Of a stretch of 64,000 nt of DNA, positions 10,894-21,526 are shown piece by piece. Within the stretch, counting starts at the first letter, position 1; the number at the start of each line of letters is the position of its first letter. The position numbers and the translations under genes were made by a program. The notes below the pieces were generated by a model. That model ran no database searches. It saw nothing but the letters and a program-made list of their open reading frames with translations, and was not told where the DNA came from. Source of the stretch: Anisodus tanguticus (taxonomy: Eukaryota > Streptophyta > Magnoliopsida > Solanales > Solanaceae); contig CM067546.1 of the NCBI GenBank assembly GCA_034509755.1, forward strand, positions 15,730,615 through 15,794,614. The letters run 5' to 3'.

Positions 10894-11709
10894 TGTCTAC
10901 ATTAAGATCTAAACACTTATTAGGTCTGAATAGGTCTTAGTCATTAAGATCTTGAACAAAGTCTTAATATTATTAAAAGATAATTTTGTAGAATATTTCT
11001 ACCACAGTTCTATCCACAACCACCACCCTTCCAACCCCCAACCCCACCCACACCCACATCCCTCCAACCTACCCCACTACTCATACCCACTATCCACCCT
11101 ACCCCATCACCACTAACCACCTATATTATCACAACCACCACCCCCACCCCTCCTATCCTACCCCACCACACCATCACCACACACCCAACCCACTACCTAC
11201 CCACTCTCCACCCCCCACCCCATTACTACTAACCACCTCTGTCATCACAACCACCATCCTCACCTTTCCACCCCTACCCCATCACCACTAACTACCTCTG
11301 TCATCACAACCACCACCACCCCACACCCCACCCTCACTCGACATTACTAACCACCACCGTCGCCAACCACCTTCATAATCACAACTATAACCACCATTAC
11401 CATTACTAACCACTAGCATCACCATCAAAACCACCACCACTACAAAATATCTCCACAACCACTCGCGAACATAAATGTTTTTTTTATCAAATAATATTTT
11501 TATTTTATTAAATTTATATTTATTTTCTAATATTTAGTTATTTTTTAATTTAAATTGTGTATTTATTATATTTAAATAATTCCATTATGCACATTCAGAT
11601 ATTTAAAACGAACAATCTTAATCATTCAGTATTCAGATTTAAAGACAATATCTTAATCATTCAGATGTGCATTCAGAGTCAGATCTCTTAATTTTAATGA
11701 AAACAAATG
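10894..11709. mobile_element. Foldback/MITE-like element with a G-free core
   Basis: Seen: the left part (10896-10985) carries TTTGTCTACATTAAGATC and GTCTGAAT/GTCATTAAGATCTTG motifs; the right part (11605-11705) carries the same motifs inverted, ending TTTTAATGAAAACAAA. These form long imperfect inverted subterminal repeats, as in several plant MITE families. The middle (about 11010-11460) is a C- and A-rich tract of CCACC/ACCACC motifs with almost no G. Exact ends and a TSD could not be fixed, so the limits are approximate and the superfamily is unassigned. Confidence 0.4.
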
Positions 11710-12438
11710 AGGCATTAGAAAACTAATTGCTGCCAGCTCTTTGGGGTTAGTCATAACTACGTGTGCACTATCGTTAAAATGAAATTTATATTCGAACTAT
11801 ATTGAGTAGTTAATTTTATCGATTATAACATCATCAATTGTTGAGCACTTTTGTTATTTTATTTTTTGTTGAGTATTGAATATGTATTATAATATTAGTA
11901 TTTTAGTCATTATATCTCTTTCAAGAATCTTGACGATTTTTAAAGTAATATATGATTGAAAGGACACTTATTCAAAAAAAAACTTAAAATAAAGTAAAAT
12001 GCTCAAAATGACAGGCAAAAACACAAGAAATTTTAAGTAGCGCTAGATATAGCAGGGCAAAAGTAGGAAAAATGTTAAATGGGACATGAAAAGACGAGTT
12101 TAAATTTAGTGGGTTAAGGTTAGTTTGGCCCTTTGCGCCCCCTCTCCCCGTCCTAGCTCTTTTTCATATTTTATAACCCTCGATGAAAATTCTCCCTCCT
12201 CCCATGCATGCAAGTATATTTGAGAATATACTTAAGTTATTAAACTAATTTCTGAGATTTTCTTGATAAAAATGTAAAAATTTAGCACAGAGAATCAGAG
12301 CACATGATTAAAGATGTTGGTCAACAATGTGTGGTGCAATATTAAAACTTGAGATATAATAATATGCATTGGCTCGGAAATCGCAAAGAATAGACAAGGG
12401 AATAGCCTTTTTAAATGATTAAAAAGAAACAATAGGTC
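11710..12438. other. AT-rich intergenic DNA, no gene recognised
   Basis: No motif recognised apart from the inverted relative of the 9664 repeat at 12146-12160. It ends at the target site ATATT (12439-12443) of the copia element. Confidence 0.4.
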
Positions 12439-12443
12439 ATATT

Positions 12444-13705
12444 TGTTGGAAATTTGCCTTTGGCGGGAGTTGCGACCGACCAACTTTAACGGCTTAAACA
12501 CTAGTGTAACGTATGTTGGAGAATCTGATTCTTCACACATGCATGATCTACTAAGTACGTAGATAACCGTAGGGCCAAGGATCGTCAAATTTCATTGAGA
12601 AATGAAAGAGATATTGGTTCACGAAGTAAGGTGTTTGAAGCATGGAAAGTGTGGTATTGTGTGTAATTCTCCCTCATCGGTAGAGGAAGAAAGAATTGTT
12701 GTGTATATAAGATTCGAAATTGGTTTGGGGTTTGGGACCCCAAGGGGTATCCCATGTGTTTAAAGGAGGGAGGACCTAGATGTGCTTCGGTTCGAGGAAA
12801 GACCACACGCGCGCCGCCGCCGCCCGCCCGTCCTTCCGGTCCGGTTCCGGTTCCGGTTCACGGGTTCACGGTCGTGGGCTGTGGTCGTGGGCCTTCGATA
12901 TTATCTTTTTGGACCGTAAAACTTTGCCGGAAGTACGCTTGATTTGATCCCGAAGTTTCGGATGTACAGCTTTGAATCGAATTCTTTCGGATGTCTTTGT
13001 TTGGTCCCGTTTCAAGATGTACGAGTTTGGTCCCCGAAGTTTCAAGATGTACAGTTTGGTCCCCGAAGTTCGAATTTCGATGGTCAAAACAAACGTCAAA
13101 CACTCAATTCACCATTTATTTTGGCTGAATTACTCCTCCTACAATGGCCAAATCCGTTGGTTCTTTCACCATTTATGTTGGTGACTTTACTACCTCCATA
13201 ATGGCCATTATTTGGCTATTATGGAGGCGCTTTTCAGCCCCTCCCTCACCTATATAAACACACCCTTACACCATTGTTGAGCACCACAAAGAACGAGAAA
13301 AATAACAGTTCATAAAGCTCACGAAAATACACAACAAAAACAGTTTTCTTCCTACAACTTCCAAGCATCATTTCGTTACTCAATATTCTTCACGGTAGCT
13401 CTTGAGTTTCCTTTGCTCAAGGGTTCCATTGCTGTTTTATCTTGGGAGACAAATTGTCCAGACGTATAAAGGATACATACGGGGCAATATTGTCTTAAGG
13501 ACAGAGTGCTACACTCGACTCAAAGAAAAACATTTTCCATTTTTCGGTCTTCAACAAAATCGGAATTTCGGTTTGTTGTTATATTGTAATTTTCAGATTT
13601 CTAGTCGAAAATATTGTATTCTTTCTTTATCCTTTCGAATACTTGTAATAGTTAAATACTTCCCGTCCTGCTTTATAAAGTACCATAGAGCAAAAACTCC
13701 CAACA
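12444..13705 (+). repeat. 5' LTR of the copia element
   Basis: 1262 bp, TGTTGG at the start and CCAACA at the end. U3 holds a GC-rich array around 12814-12895 and repeated GGTCCCCGAAGTTTCAAGATGT-like motifs (about 13005-13075); a TATA box lies at 13251. It differs from the 3' LTR mainly in tandem-repeat copy number and in about 50 extra bp near 12960-13010. Confidence 0.9.
13251..13258 (+). promoter_or_regulatory. TATA box of the copia 5' LTR
   Basis: TATATAAA inside the LTR, followed about 30 bp later by sequence suitable for a transcription start (near 13280). The same box occurs at the equivalent place in the 3' LTR. It would start the genomic RNA and defines the U3/R border approximately. 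Confidence 0.6.
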
Positions 13706-13706
13706 A

Positions 13707-13720
13707 CTTAAGACAATATT
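13707..13720 (+). other. Candidate primer-binding site, self-complementary to R/U5
   Basis: Directly after the LTR, where the primer-binding site should be, there is no match to the initiator-tRNA Met site (TGGTATCAGAGC) seen in the other retroelements here. Instead CTTAAGACAATATT is a perfect 14 nt reverse complement of 13486-13499 (AATATTGTCTTAAG) in the transcribed part of the same LTR. The position and length would suit self-priming, as in yeast Tf1; a different tRNA or chance is possible. Confidence 0.3.
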
Positions 13721-13749
13721 TGTATTGTATTACTATTAGTGTTCGAAAG

Positions 13750-16700
13750 ATGTCGGTCAAAAGTTGTGTGACCAAATCTGGATATGGCAATGGTTTTTTG
13801 GTAGAAGAGAGTGATGATGATGAACGTGTTCATGGTGTCACCGCTACCAAGACTCGGTGGGAACAAGCGCTCTCGAGAGCCCGAGGATGTCAACTCGGGA
13901 CAAGAGGAGAAGAGTGAAGATGTTATTCTATCTTGTAGCGAAGGCCTATATCTGTCCCGGACAAAGGATCCGAATAATGGTGAGAAGGAAATGGACACTC
14001 GATCGATGAAGTGACTGAAGTGAGCCAGAATCCGAAATTGGAATAAGTATTTTTCTTACTTGTCAAGAATAAGGATTAAATGATAAGTATTTTTCTTACT
14101 TGTCAAGAATAAAGATTAAATTATGTCTGATTAAAAATGGATTAAAGTAAGGAGGAATATGAAAATAATTTATATTCCTTATGCTTTAACAAATCAGAAG
14201 TTTAATCTCATCTTCTTTTCCGTTTAAAGATTGGATTTTGTAAACGACTTAAGAAGATCCGTTCTTTTAAGTGTAATTACTAAAGTGTGTAAAGTATGTT
14301 CGCACATACGAGGGAGTAAGATCCACTGACTGTGCGAAAACTGTTACCACTCTTAAGTAAGCGCCAAGAATTATCTGGGCACCAATCATAACGGAAGAAG
14401 TCTAAAAGTTAATGACGTTGAGCCTGTCATATTATTTGACAGAAGATCCTTCATAGGATGATATTGGACACTCAGTCATACAAAGCCTCCGGGCGACTAG
14501 AGTGGGCCAAAATTCCGTTGATAGGATGATATTGGACACTCAGTCATACAAAGCCTCCGGGTGACTGGAGTGGGCCAAAATTCCTTTGATATGATGATAT
14601 TGGACACTTAGTCATATAAAGCCTCCGGGCGACTGGAGTGGTGCCAGAATTCATTTCATAGGAAAAGTAATGGACACCTAGTAAGGTGGGCCAGAGTTTC
14701 CAGGTCTTAATGATCTGAAGGCCTAAAGAAAGGCAGTAAAGAAATTGGACACTCAGTATGCCAAAGCAACTGGAGTAGGCCAGAGTATCTAGATCACAAA
14801 TGATCCGGTTACGCCCTAACCACGGGCAAGAGGTTGTTCATGTGAAGCAACGCCACCTCTAAAGTAGAAGGGGCTGGAGAGGTTGTCCTCAATAGGACTT
14901 CAAGGAATGTGATCACTCTAAAAGAGGTGATACATGTTCCTAACTTGGTTAAAGGACGTTGTTGGTCAAATCTGATTTGAGACTAGTCCAACAGGTCCGT
15001 AATAACTAAGAGTGGTACAATATGTCTATAGCCAAATGAATGATATATTGTAATCCGTGCATCTATGACATCATAGATTAAGACACGTTAAATAGCAAGT
15101 CATTCAAAAGCTAACGATGTTGAGATTGTTGCCCATCACGTCGACATAAACCCTCAAAATGAATGTGAGGTAGACGAAGAGGCAAAATCACCTTTCCAAA
15201 TTCCGTCAAGGGAATAGCGAAAGAAGCACCGCTCCTCTAGAACTTAGTCACACCTACTTGGGTGATTAGAAGTTTATACAAAATAGAGGGGGAGACAAGT
15301 ACGTTGTGATCTTCATTGATGATGGTACAACGTATGGAATCCTTTGTTTATTGAAAAGCAAAGATGAAGTTGTTGAAGCCTACAAAACAGAAGTTGAAAA
15401 TCAACTAAGCCTACGGATTGAGAAATTCGTAGTGATAGAGGGGGAGAATGTGAAGCATCGTTCATTAAACGAATGTTCATTTCTCACCTCAGTCCAACGG
15501 TGTTAGCCAAGCGCGAAGTCGTACGCCCAAATTATGAGAGGTAGCTTGGTAAAAGATGGGCTACCGAAACAGGTCAAGTTCGACCTAAGACTGTAGATTG
15601 CATATCCAATGGATCTGCAAATAACAGTAGTGTTGATCGCCTCTTGGCGTCAAAGAATGCTTCGAATTCTTTGGAGATAACTTTCCTTGGAAAAGGAAAA
15701 AGGAGTAATTGCTCAAGGTTAACAAGAACCCGCGAGGGCTCGATCGTCCGAACTAGACGTTCCGTATCTTCATGACTCGAAAGTTGCCGTCTATCCGGAA
15801 CTTAATATTCCGGATCTGCGAACTCGGGATTCTAGATGTTGAACCAAGACGGAGCAAAGAGGGGACAAAGACTTGATCCAGTCCTTCTAGCTTGTATGGT
15901 TGAGAACGAACCATGGACAATTAACAAATAATTGTTATCTCCAAAACCGCTGCTTTGGAAAGAAGCTAAAGGGAGAAATAGATTCCATATATAGAACCAT
16001 ACGTGTGTAATAGTTAATCTTCCTCCGGGAAAAGAACCTTTGGGTTGTAAAAAAAGTGCTCCCATGTGAGTAGCTTCACATCCAGGGCCATTGTAATCTT
16101 ACATGGCATGGGTGTTGAAATGTACCTTCCCAACCGGAGAGTTGGAAGAAGAGGATCGGAATTGGTTTGCTTTGAACTGTTGGGCTTCTTCCCGAACTTT
16201 CATTTTGGTCCCCGAAATGTTTACATTTTAGTCCCGAAAGTCTCGGATAAAACAGAAACAATGAATCGACCACGAAACATTGGCTCGAAGTTTGAAAGCC
16301 AACGCTTGGAAAACCAACGGTCTTAGAGTGAAAATCATATTGAAACAAAGTCTCGATATGAAAGATATGAGTATCACGAGATAACATCTTAGGAATTGGA
16401 TTTCTAAGACATCTAACGGATCGGTCGATAGTTGACGGTCTCGTTGAAGCCACCAATAGATATGAATCATAGAACTGATTGGAATCATGGTGCACCCATA
16501 GACAAGGAGCGATATGCTCGGTCACGTGTAGTTCAATGTATTGTACACACTACAACCGACACGGTATCGTCCAACAAACGAGATCGGTTGAACTAAGGTT
16601 CACCGATGATCTTAATACATGATCAATAGAAGGCGTTAAGTCGGATATGACGATATCCGAATTATTCGCTTATCTACGGATTATAGTATTCTCGGATGTC

Positions 16701-17110
16701 CAGCGGTTCGAGAGAACACAAGTGATGCAAACGGACATCGGATCCGAAGAACACCAAAGTCACAAGTAAATGTGTATGGTGGTTCTTGGAAAATCCTCTA
16801 AGCAAACTTGCATCGGCCGATTCATGATGGAATCGGAGTTTATCGCTTTATACAAAGCATGAAAGAAGTTGAGTAACTTCACGGATCCTTAGAGGACGTC
16901 CCTTATTGGGAGAAACTCGTGCCTTCAGCGATTATACATCGTGGCTAGCCGGTCGGCTTTAGGAAGGACACGGATGACGGCGTCTGGACATATCTGTCGG
17001 GATCTGTCGGAGACATAAGACCGTATGGCGTTGATCATCACAGTGTCACTTCCTTATTTACTAACTAAGGGACTACCCTGAGATCAAGTTTTCTCGCTGT
17101 CTAGGGGAAT
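13750..17110 (+). pseudogene. Copia gag-pol pseudogene
   Basis: The putative start is the ATG at 13750 (acidic N-terminus, frame lost near 13910). Then: a protease-to-pre-integrase segment about 14860-14985 with ITLKEVIHVPNLVKGR; an integrase core piece open at 15306-15506 (YVVIFIDDGTTYG, then KSKDEVVEAYKTEVENQL); the start of reverse transcriptase about 15945-16060 (LPPGKEPLGCK); RNase H about 16785-16900 (SKQTCI and TMESEFIALYKA in pieces); and the copia C-terminal end about 17040-17115 (SRGMGLKP). The order PR-INT-RT-RH is diagnostic of Ty1/copia. Stops and frameshifts interrupt every domain, and the YVDD active-site region of RT was not recognised. No functional product is possible. Confidence 0.8.
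14453..14656 (+). repeat. 68 bp tandem repeat, three copies
   Basis: Copies begin at 14453, 14521 and 14589 (ATAGGATGATATTGGACACT, third copy slightly changed), each 68 bp. Two shorter degenerate relatives follow (about 14657-14705 and 14741-14790). 68 is not a multiple of three, so the array would shift frame between units. It lies in the gag-protease part of the copia element. Confidence 0.85.
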
Positions 17111-17762
17111 GGGCTTAAAACCCAAAATATACGGACCAATACAAAGGAAACCCAACCTTACGAACCTGGAGATCCCGGTAATTTGGTTCAATGGGAAAAC
17201 TAAGTTGTAAAGGTTCGGTTGATCGCTTCGGTGGAAGCATGAGCACTTCGGATAGTGATTTCGAAAAGAAACACCAAATCCAAAGCCGTTCCCGCGATAG
17301 ACGTTAAGTGCTATCTGCGTATGTATGGGTAAAGGTTAAGTTTTCAAAACTGTAATGATCCTCAACAATTGAGGTTAGGTCTTTGGGAAACTTTTAATGG
17401 TTCCTAACACTTGTGAAGTGGGGTATAGCAGGATACCTTGTAGGAGACCACCTATTTAAGTGCGAGGACCGGCCGCCTCAAATTGAACGCACTTAAGAAT
17501 CCAAGACGTTGTCCATGGCCAAAACGGACAAAACATTACGAAGAAGAGAGTAAGGGAATTTGTTGTGTTGGTACCGTTGTCTTGGCTTACACTAAACACC
17601 GACGGTTCAAGACATCACGTTCACCGCGCGAGTAAGTAAGTCCGATGGTATTCAACTATGGAAGGTTCAAAGCCGAGGCTACCTCTCCTTATGCAACATC
17701 GGTCCGCCGAAATATTGCTTGGAAATGAAAAGACACCATGTGAGTGCGCCAAAATCTCTTTC

Positions 17763-17771
17763 AAGAGGGGA
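17763..17771 (+). other. Polypurine tract of the copia element
   Basis: AAGAGGGGA just before the 3' LTR that begins at 17773. Expected site of plus-strand priming in reverse transcription. Confidence 0.7.
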
Positions 17772-17772
17772 T

Positions 17773-19040
17773 TGTTGGAAATTTGCCTTTGGCGGGAGTT
17801 GCGACCGACCAACTTTAACGGCTTAAACACTAGTGTAACGTATGTTGGAGAATCCGATTCTTCACACATGCATGATCTACTAAGTACGTAGATAACCGTA
17901 GGGCCAAGGATCGTCAAATTTCATTGAGAAATGAAAGAGATATTGGTTCACGAAGTAAGGTGTTTGAAGCATGGAAAGTGTGGTATTGTGTGTAATTCTC
18001 CCTCATCGGTAGAGGAAGAAAGAATTGTTGTGTATATAAGATTCGAAATTGGTTTGGGGTTTGGGACCCCAAGGGGTATCCCATGTGTTTAAAGGAGGGA
18101 GGACCTAGATGTGCTTCGGTTCGAGGAAAGACCACACGCGCGCCGCCGCCGCCCGCCCGTCCCTTCCGGTCCGGTTCCGGTTCCGGTTCCGGGTTCCGGG
18201 TTCTCGGGTTCTCGGGTTCTCGGGTTCACGGGTTCACGGGTTCACTGGTCGTGGGCTGTGGGCTGTGGGCTGTGGGCTGTGGGCCTTCTGATATTATCTT
18301 TTTGGACCAGAAAACTTTGTCGAAGTACGGTTTGATCCCGAAGTTTCAAGATGTACGCTTTGGTCCCCGAAGTTTCAAGATATACGCTTTGGTCCCCGAA
18401 GTTCGAATTTCGATGGTCAAAACAAACGTCAAGCACTCAATTCAGCCATTTATTTTGGCTGAATTACTCCTCCTACAATGGCCAAATCCGTTGGTTCTTT
18501 CACCATTTATGTTGGTGACTTTACTACCTCCATAATGGCCATTATTTGGCTATTATGGAGGCAGTTTTCAGCCCCTCCCTCACCTATATAAACACACCCT
18601 TACACCATTGTTGAGCACCACAAAGAACAGAAAAATAACAGTTCATAAAGCTCACGAAAATACACAACAAAAACAGCTTTCTTCCTACAACTTCCAAGCA
18701 TCATTTCGTTACTCAATATTCTTCACGGTAGCTCTTGAGTTTCCTTTGCTCAAGGGTTCCATTGCTGTTTTATCTTGGGAGACAAATTGTCCAGGACGTA
18801 TAAAGGATACATACGGGGCAATATTGTCTTAAGGACAGAGTGCTACACTCGACTCAAAGAAAAACATTTTCCATTTTTCAGTCTTCAACAAAATCGGAAT
18901 TTCAGTTTTGTTGTTATATTGTAATTTTTAGATTTCTAGTCGAAAATATTGTATTCTTTCTTTATCCTTTCGAATACTTGTAATAGTTAAATACTTCCCG
19001 TACTGCTTTATAAAGTACCATAGAGCAAAAACTCCCAACA
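17773..19040 (+). repeat. 3' LTR of the copia element
   Basis: 1268 bp, same ends as the 5' LTR. The array 18170-18285 is longer than in the 5' LTR: GGTTCCGGGTTCTCGGGTTC-type units, then GTGGGCTGTGGGCTGTGGGC (7 bp period, about five units against about two). The TATA box is at 18585-18592. It ends ACTCCCAACA before the TSD ATATT. Confidence 0.9.
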
Positions 19041-19045
19041 ATATT

Positions 19046-19229
19046 ACCACTTGTCTGGTAAGCCACTTGACCTGAATTTCATCGTAGTATATATGATGTG
19101 ATTGAGACATAAAGGGTCACTTTGTGTTGAATGTCTTGTGGATATTCTGGAAAAATAACCCCCCCCCCCCAGAAACAAAGGTGGCGACTAGTGTCAAAAT
19201 AAATAAGTTTTATAAAAACTTAAACAAGT
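19046..19229. other. Spacer with a C12 tract
   Basis: 184 bp between the copia TSD and the pogo-type element. A run of twelve C at 19159-19170 follows an A-rich stretch. Nothing else recognised. Confidence 0.5.
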
Positions 19230-19231
19230 TA

Positions 19232-20815
19232 CAGTAAAACCTCTATAAATTAATAATCTTGGGACCATGAAATTTTATTAATTTAGAGAGATATTAATAT
19301 ATCGATAAATTAATATTTTATTAATTAAAAGAGAGACTTTTTAAATTCAGCAAATTTAGTACATACATATGTATTGAAAATAAATGAATTCATATATGTT
19401 TCTTTGATTATATTCATGCATCAACCAATTCTTTGTAACTAATTAAATATATTCATGTATAATATCAATTCATTGTATACAATTAACTATTATATTCATT
19501 GACGCATGTATCAATTCATTGGAATTACTTAAATAATGTATACATGTTTACATTAATTCGTTGCACTTAAATAACTATTATAGTCAATTAAATATATTCA
19601 TGCATGATGAATGAAACATATACTATATAAATCTCAATATGGAAATAAAATAATTCATAACACCCAACCATGTCTTCTCATCTAAAAGGCATCGCAAAAT
19701 CATCCATGAATGATCAAATGCGTAAAGTATTATGTGAGTATAAGAGAGACCATCCCACATGCACTCAAAAAGATTTACAAGAGTGGGTTGATGAAAAATA
19801 TCGTTTGAAAGTTAGTCAAGGTACAATATCAAACACTCTCAAGAGATCATCGGAGTACCTTTCAGCCAACTTTGAGAAGGGTGGGGATATTAAGCGACAC
19901 AAATCGGTGAAATATCCAGATATTGAGAAGGTTCTTTATGAATGGTTTCTTCAGTACCAAGATCGAGTCAACATGACCGGAGAGCTTATTTTGGAGAAAG
20001 CAAAGGATATAATGAAGCTTTTGCATCCTCAACACCCTCATGAACATCAATTTTCTCAAGGTTGGCTTGAAAAATTCAAGGTAAGACATGGTATTAAATC
20101 ATTCCGTCGCTTTGGAGAAAGTGGTTCGGTTGACATGCAAGACATGGAAATGAAACTGGAGGCTATAAGGGAGAAAATAAACCAATTTTCCATTAAAGAT
20201 GTTTTTAATTTGGATGAAACAGTTCATTTTACGAGGTTACAAGCTGATCACTCTCTTGCAACCAAGCAACTTGAGGGAAGAAAGCAAGACAAAGAGAGGT
20301 TTACAATTGTTATTTGTTGCAACGAGGATGGTTCGGAAAAAATTCCTTTATGGATTATTGGAAAATATGCAAAGCGACGTTGCTTCAAAAATATTAACAT
20401 GAGCAGTTTTAAGAAAACGTCTAATACGATTTTATTTATAATTGTAATATTTATGAATTATTAATTTTAAGAAAAATCAAGTAACAATAGATTTAAATTT
20501 TAAGAAAAATCACGACACCGGAACTCTTGGCTGCAATTAAAAAAGTTAGGGATGAAATCCAATTAGATTTAAATTTTAAGAAAAATCAAGTAACAATAGA
20601 TTCATATTTTAGCAAATTACCATAATATTTATAATTGTAATATTTATGAATTATTAATTTAGAGTTTTAATGGGACCTAATATTTATAAAGGAATTTTCC
20701 GAAAAATTATTATCTTATTATCTTATCGAATTTGATGATTTTTTACAAAGGCCCAAGTCGGGACCGGAAGATTTTATTATTTTAGAGAGTTTATTAATTT
20801 ATAAAGGTTTTACTG
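19232..20815 (+). mobile_element. Pogo-type (Lemi1/Emigrant-like) DNA transposon, 1584 bp
   Basis: Seen: left end CAGTAAAACCTCTATAAATT; right end on the minus strand CAGTAAAACCTTTATAAATT, flanked by TA on both sides (19230-19231 and 20816-20817). Inverted pairing continues inward for roughly 60 bp. Inside is a truncated pogo-like transposase (19670-20464). Known: this TIR and the TA target are those of plant pogo-like elements (Lemi1) and the related Emigrant MITEs. Downstream of the open frame the sequence is rearranged: AATATTTATAATTGTAATAT-type sequence occurs before and after a short piece (about 20515-20620) that resembles the transposase C-terminal end, so most of the catalytic half has been deleted. 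Confidence 0.88.
19670..20464 (+). CDS. Truncated pogo/CENP-B-like transposase, 264 aa open frame
   Basis: The longest uninterrupted frame of the window. Domains: N-terminal CENP-B/psq-like helix-turn-helix about residues 10-65 (QKDLQEWV, KVSQGTISNTLKR); a second CENP-B-type HTH about 80-145 (DIEKVLYEWFLQYQ, FSQGWLEKFKVRHGI); then the start of the DDE nuclease with FNLDET (first Asp, about residue 183) and KQLEGRKQDKERFTIVICCN (about 204-223). The remaining acidic residues and most of the nuclease are missing; the last 15-20 residues (ILFIIVIFMN) come from AT-rich sequence. Family members are about 450-500 aa. The ATG at 19670 fits the HTH start with a few leading residues. It could still bind the TIRs but not cut. 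Whether it is expressed is unknown. Confidence 0.8.
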   Translation: MSSHLKGIAKSSMNDQMRKVLCEYKRDHPTCTQKDLQEWVDEKYRLKVSQGTISNTLKRSSEYLSANFEKGGDIKRHKSVKYPDIEKVLYEWFLQYQDRVNMTGELILEKAKDIMKLLHPQHPHEHQFSQGWLEKFKVRHGIKSFRRFGESGSVDMQDMEMKLEAIREKINQFSIKDVFNLDETVHFTRLQADHSLATKQLEGRKQDKERFTIVICCNEDGSEKIPLWIIGKYAKRRCFKNINMSSFKKTSNTILFIIVIFMNY

Positions 20816-20817
20816 TA

Positions 20818-21373
20818 TTTCTTGGTGTTTGATGGAAAACAATTTTACAAAAAACTTGAAAGTTCTTTCCGTTTCCAAAATTTGAATCAAACGCCCTTTT
20901 ACAAAACAAATATCAATTAAGTTTTAAAAAGTGAAGATACCTTAAAGGGAACAGCACAAAAAACGCCCTTAAACTAGTCCAAATAGGTTCACTTTACCCC
21001 TGTTATGTTTTTGACATAAAAACTAAACTCACTCTTCTATATTCGAAATATGTCTCTTTAGGAGCATTATGATCTGCCGCTCAAATGGTCCCTTATCCTT
21101 ACTGTTAGTCAACTAGCTACGAAAATTAAAGAAATTAGTCAACTCAAAAATAATCCTACTAATTGTTGTTCCAAAACAAGAGGAAAATGACCAAATTTGC
21201 CCTTGGACTTTTGAAATTGAACAATTTTACCCTCTGTTTAAAGTTCGGAACAAGTGCTTTTAATATATAGATTTGAGCAAAAACTCATATTTAAGATTAT
21301 GAAGTTACTTTGACTATTTTAAATCATTTTTTATGCACGGTCAATTTAATATAACATAATATATTATTTAATT
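20818..21373. other. AT-rich intergenic DNA, no gene recognised
   Basis: No element ends or coding motif recognised. It ends at the TSD of the TS-type retroposon. Confidence 0.4.
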
Positions 21374-21390
21374 ACCAACATTAACTTTTT

Positions 21391-21509
21391 TTTGTCTTTC
21401 GAAAACAGCTGCTCTACCTTCCAATGTAGAGGTAAGGTCAGTGTACACTCTACCCTCTCCAGACCTCATGTTTGTGAGATTTCACTGGGTATGTTGTTGT
21501 TGTTGTTGT
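21391..21509 (+). mobile_element. TS-type SINE / RTE-LINE tail, 5'-truncated, 119 bp
   Basis: Seen: a 17 bp duplication ACCAACATTAACTTTTT at 21374-21390 and 21510-21526. Between them: GCTCTACC, GTAGAGGTAAGGT, GTGTACACTCTACCC, CAGACCTCAT, then TTTCACTGGGTATG and a (TTG)n end. This is the conserved 3' part of the Solanaceae TS SINE family, shared with its partner LINE (SolRTE type). No Pol III boxes remain, so the copy is 5'-truncated and could come from the LINE as well as the SINE. Confidence 0.85.
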
Positions 21510-21526
21510 ACCAACATTAACTTTTT

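Larger units (their letters stand above)
12444..19040 (+). mobile_element. Ty1/copia retrotransposon, full length but decayed, 6597 bp
   Basis: Seen: two LTRs (12444-13705 and 17773-19040), both starting TGTTGGAAATTTG and ending ACTCCCAACA, flanked by a perfect 5 bp duplication ATATT (12439-12443 and 19041-19045). A purine-rich tract precedes the 3' LTR. Traces of protease, integrase, reverse transcriptase and RNase H occur in the copia order on the plus strand. The LTRs align closely over most of their length, so the insertion is fairly recent compared with the gypsy elements, yet the coding part is full of stops. Either it was already defective when it moved (mobilised in trans), or its interior decayed faster. 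Confidence 0.92.

Noticed and set aside
10557..10940. 127-codon frame on the plus strand
   Set aside because: No recognised domain, opposed by frames on the other strand, ends inside a MITE-like element. Not enough to call a gene.
11000..11470. Possible proline- or threonine-rich coding sequence in the CCA-rich tract
   Set aside because: Stops occur in all frames and the tract fits a microsatellite-like core inside a foldback element.
12295..18535. Frames of 60-150 codons duplicated near 12.3-13.2 kb and 17.6-18.5 kb
   Set aside because: Duplicated because they lie in the two LTRs of the copia element; no conserved protein.
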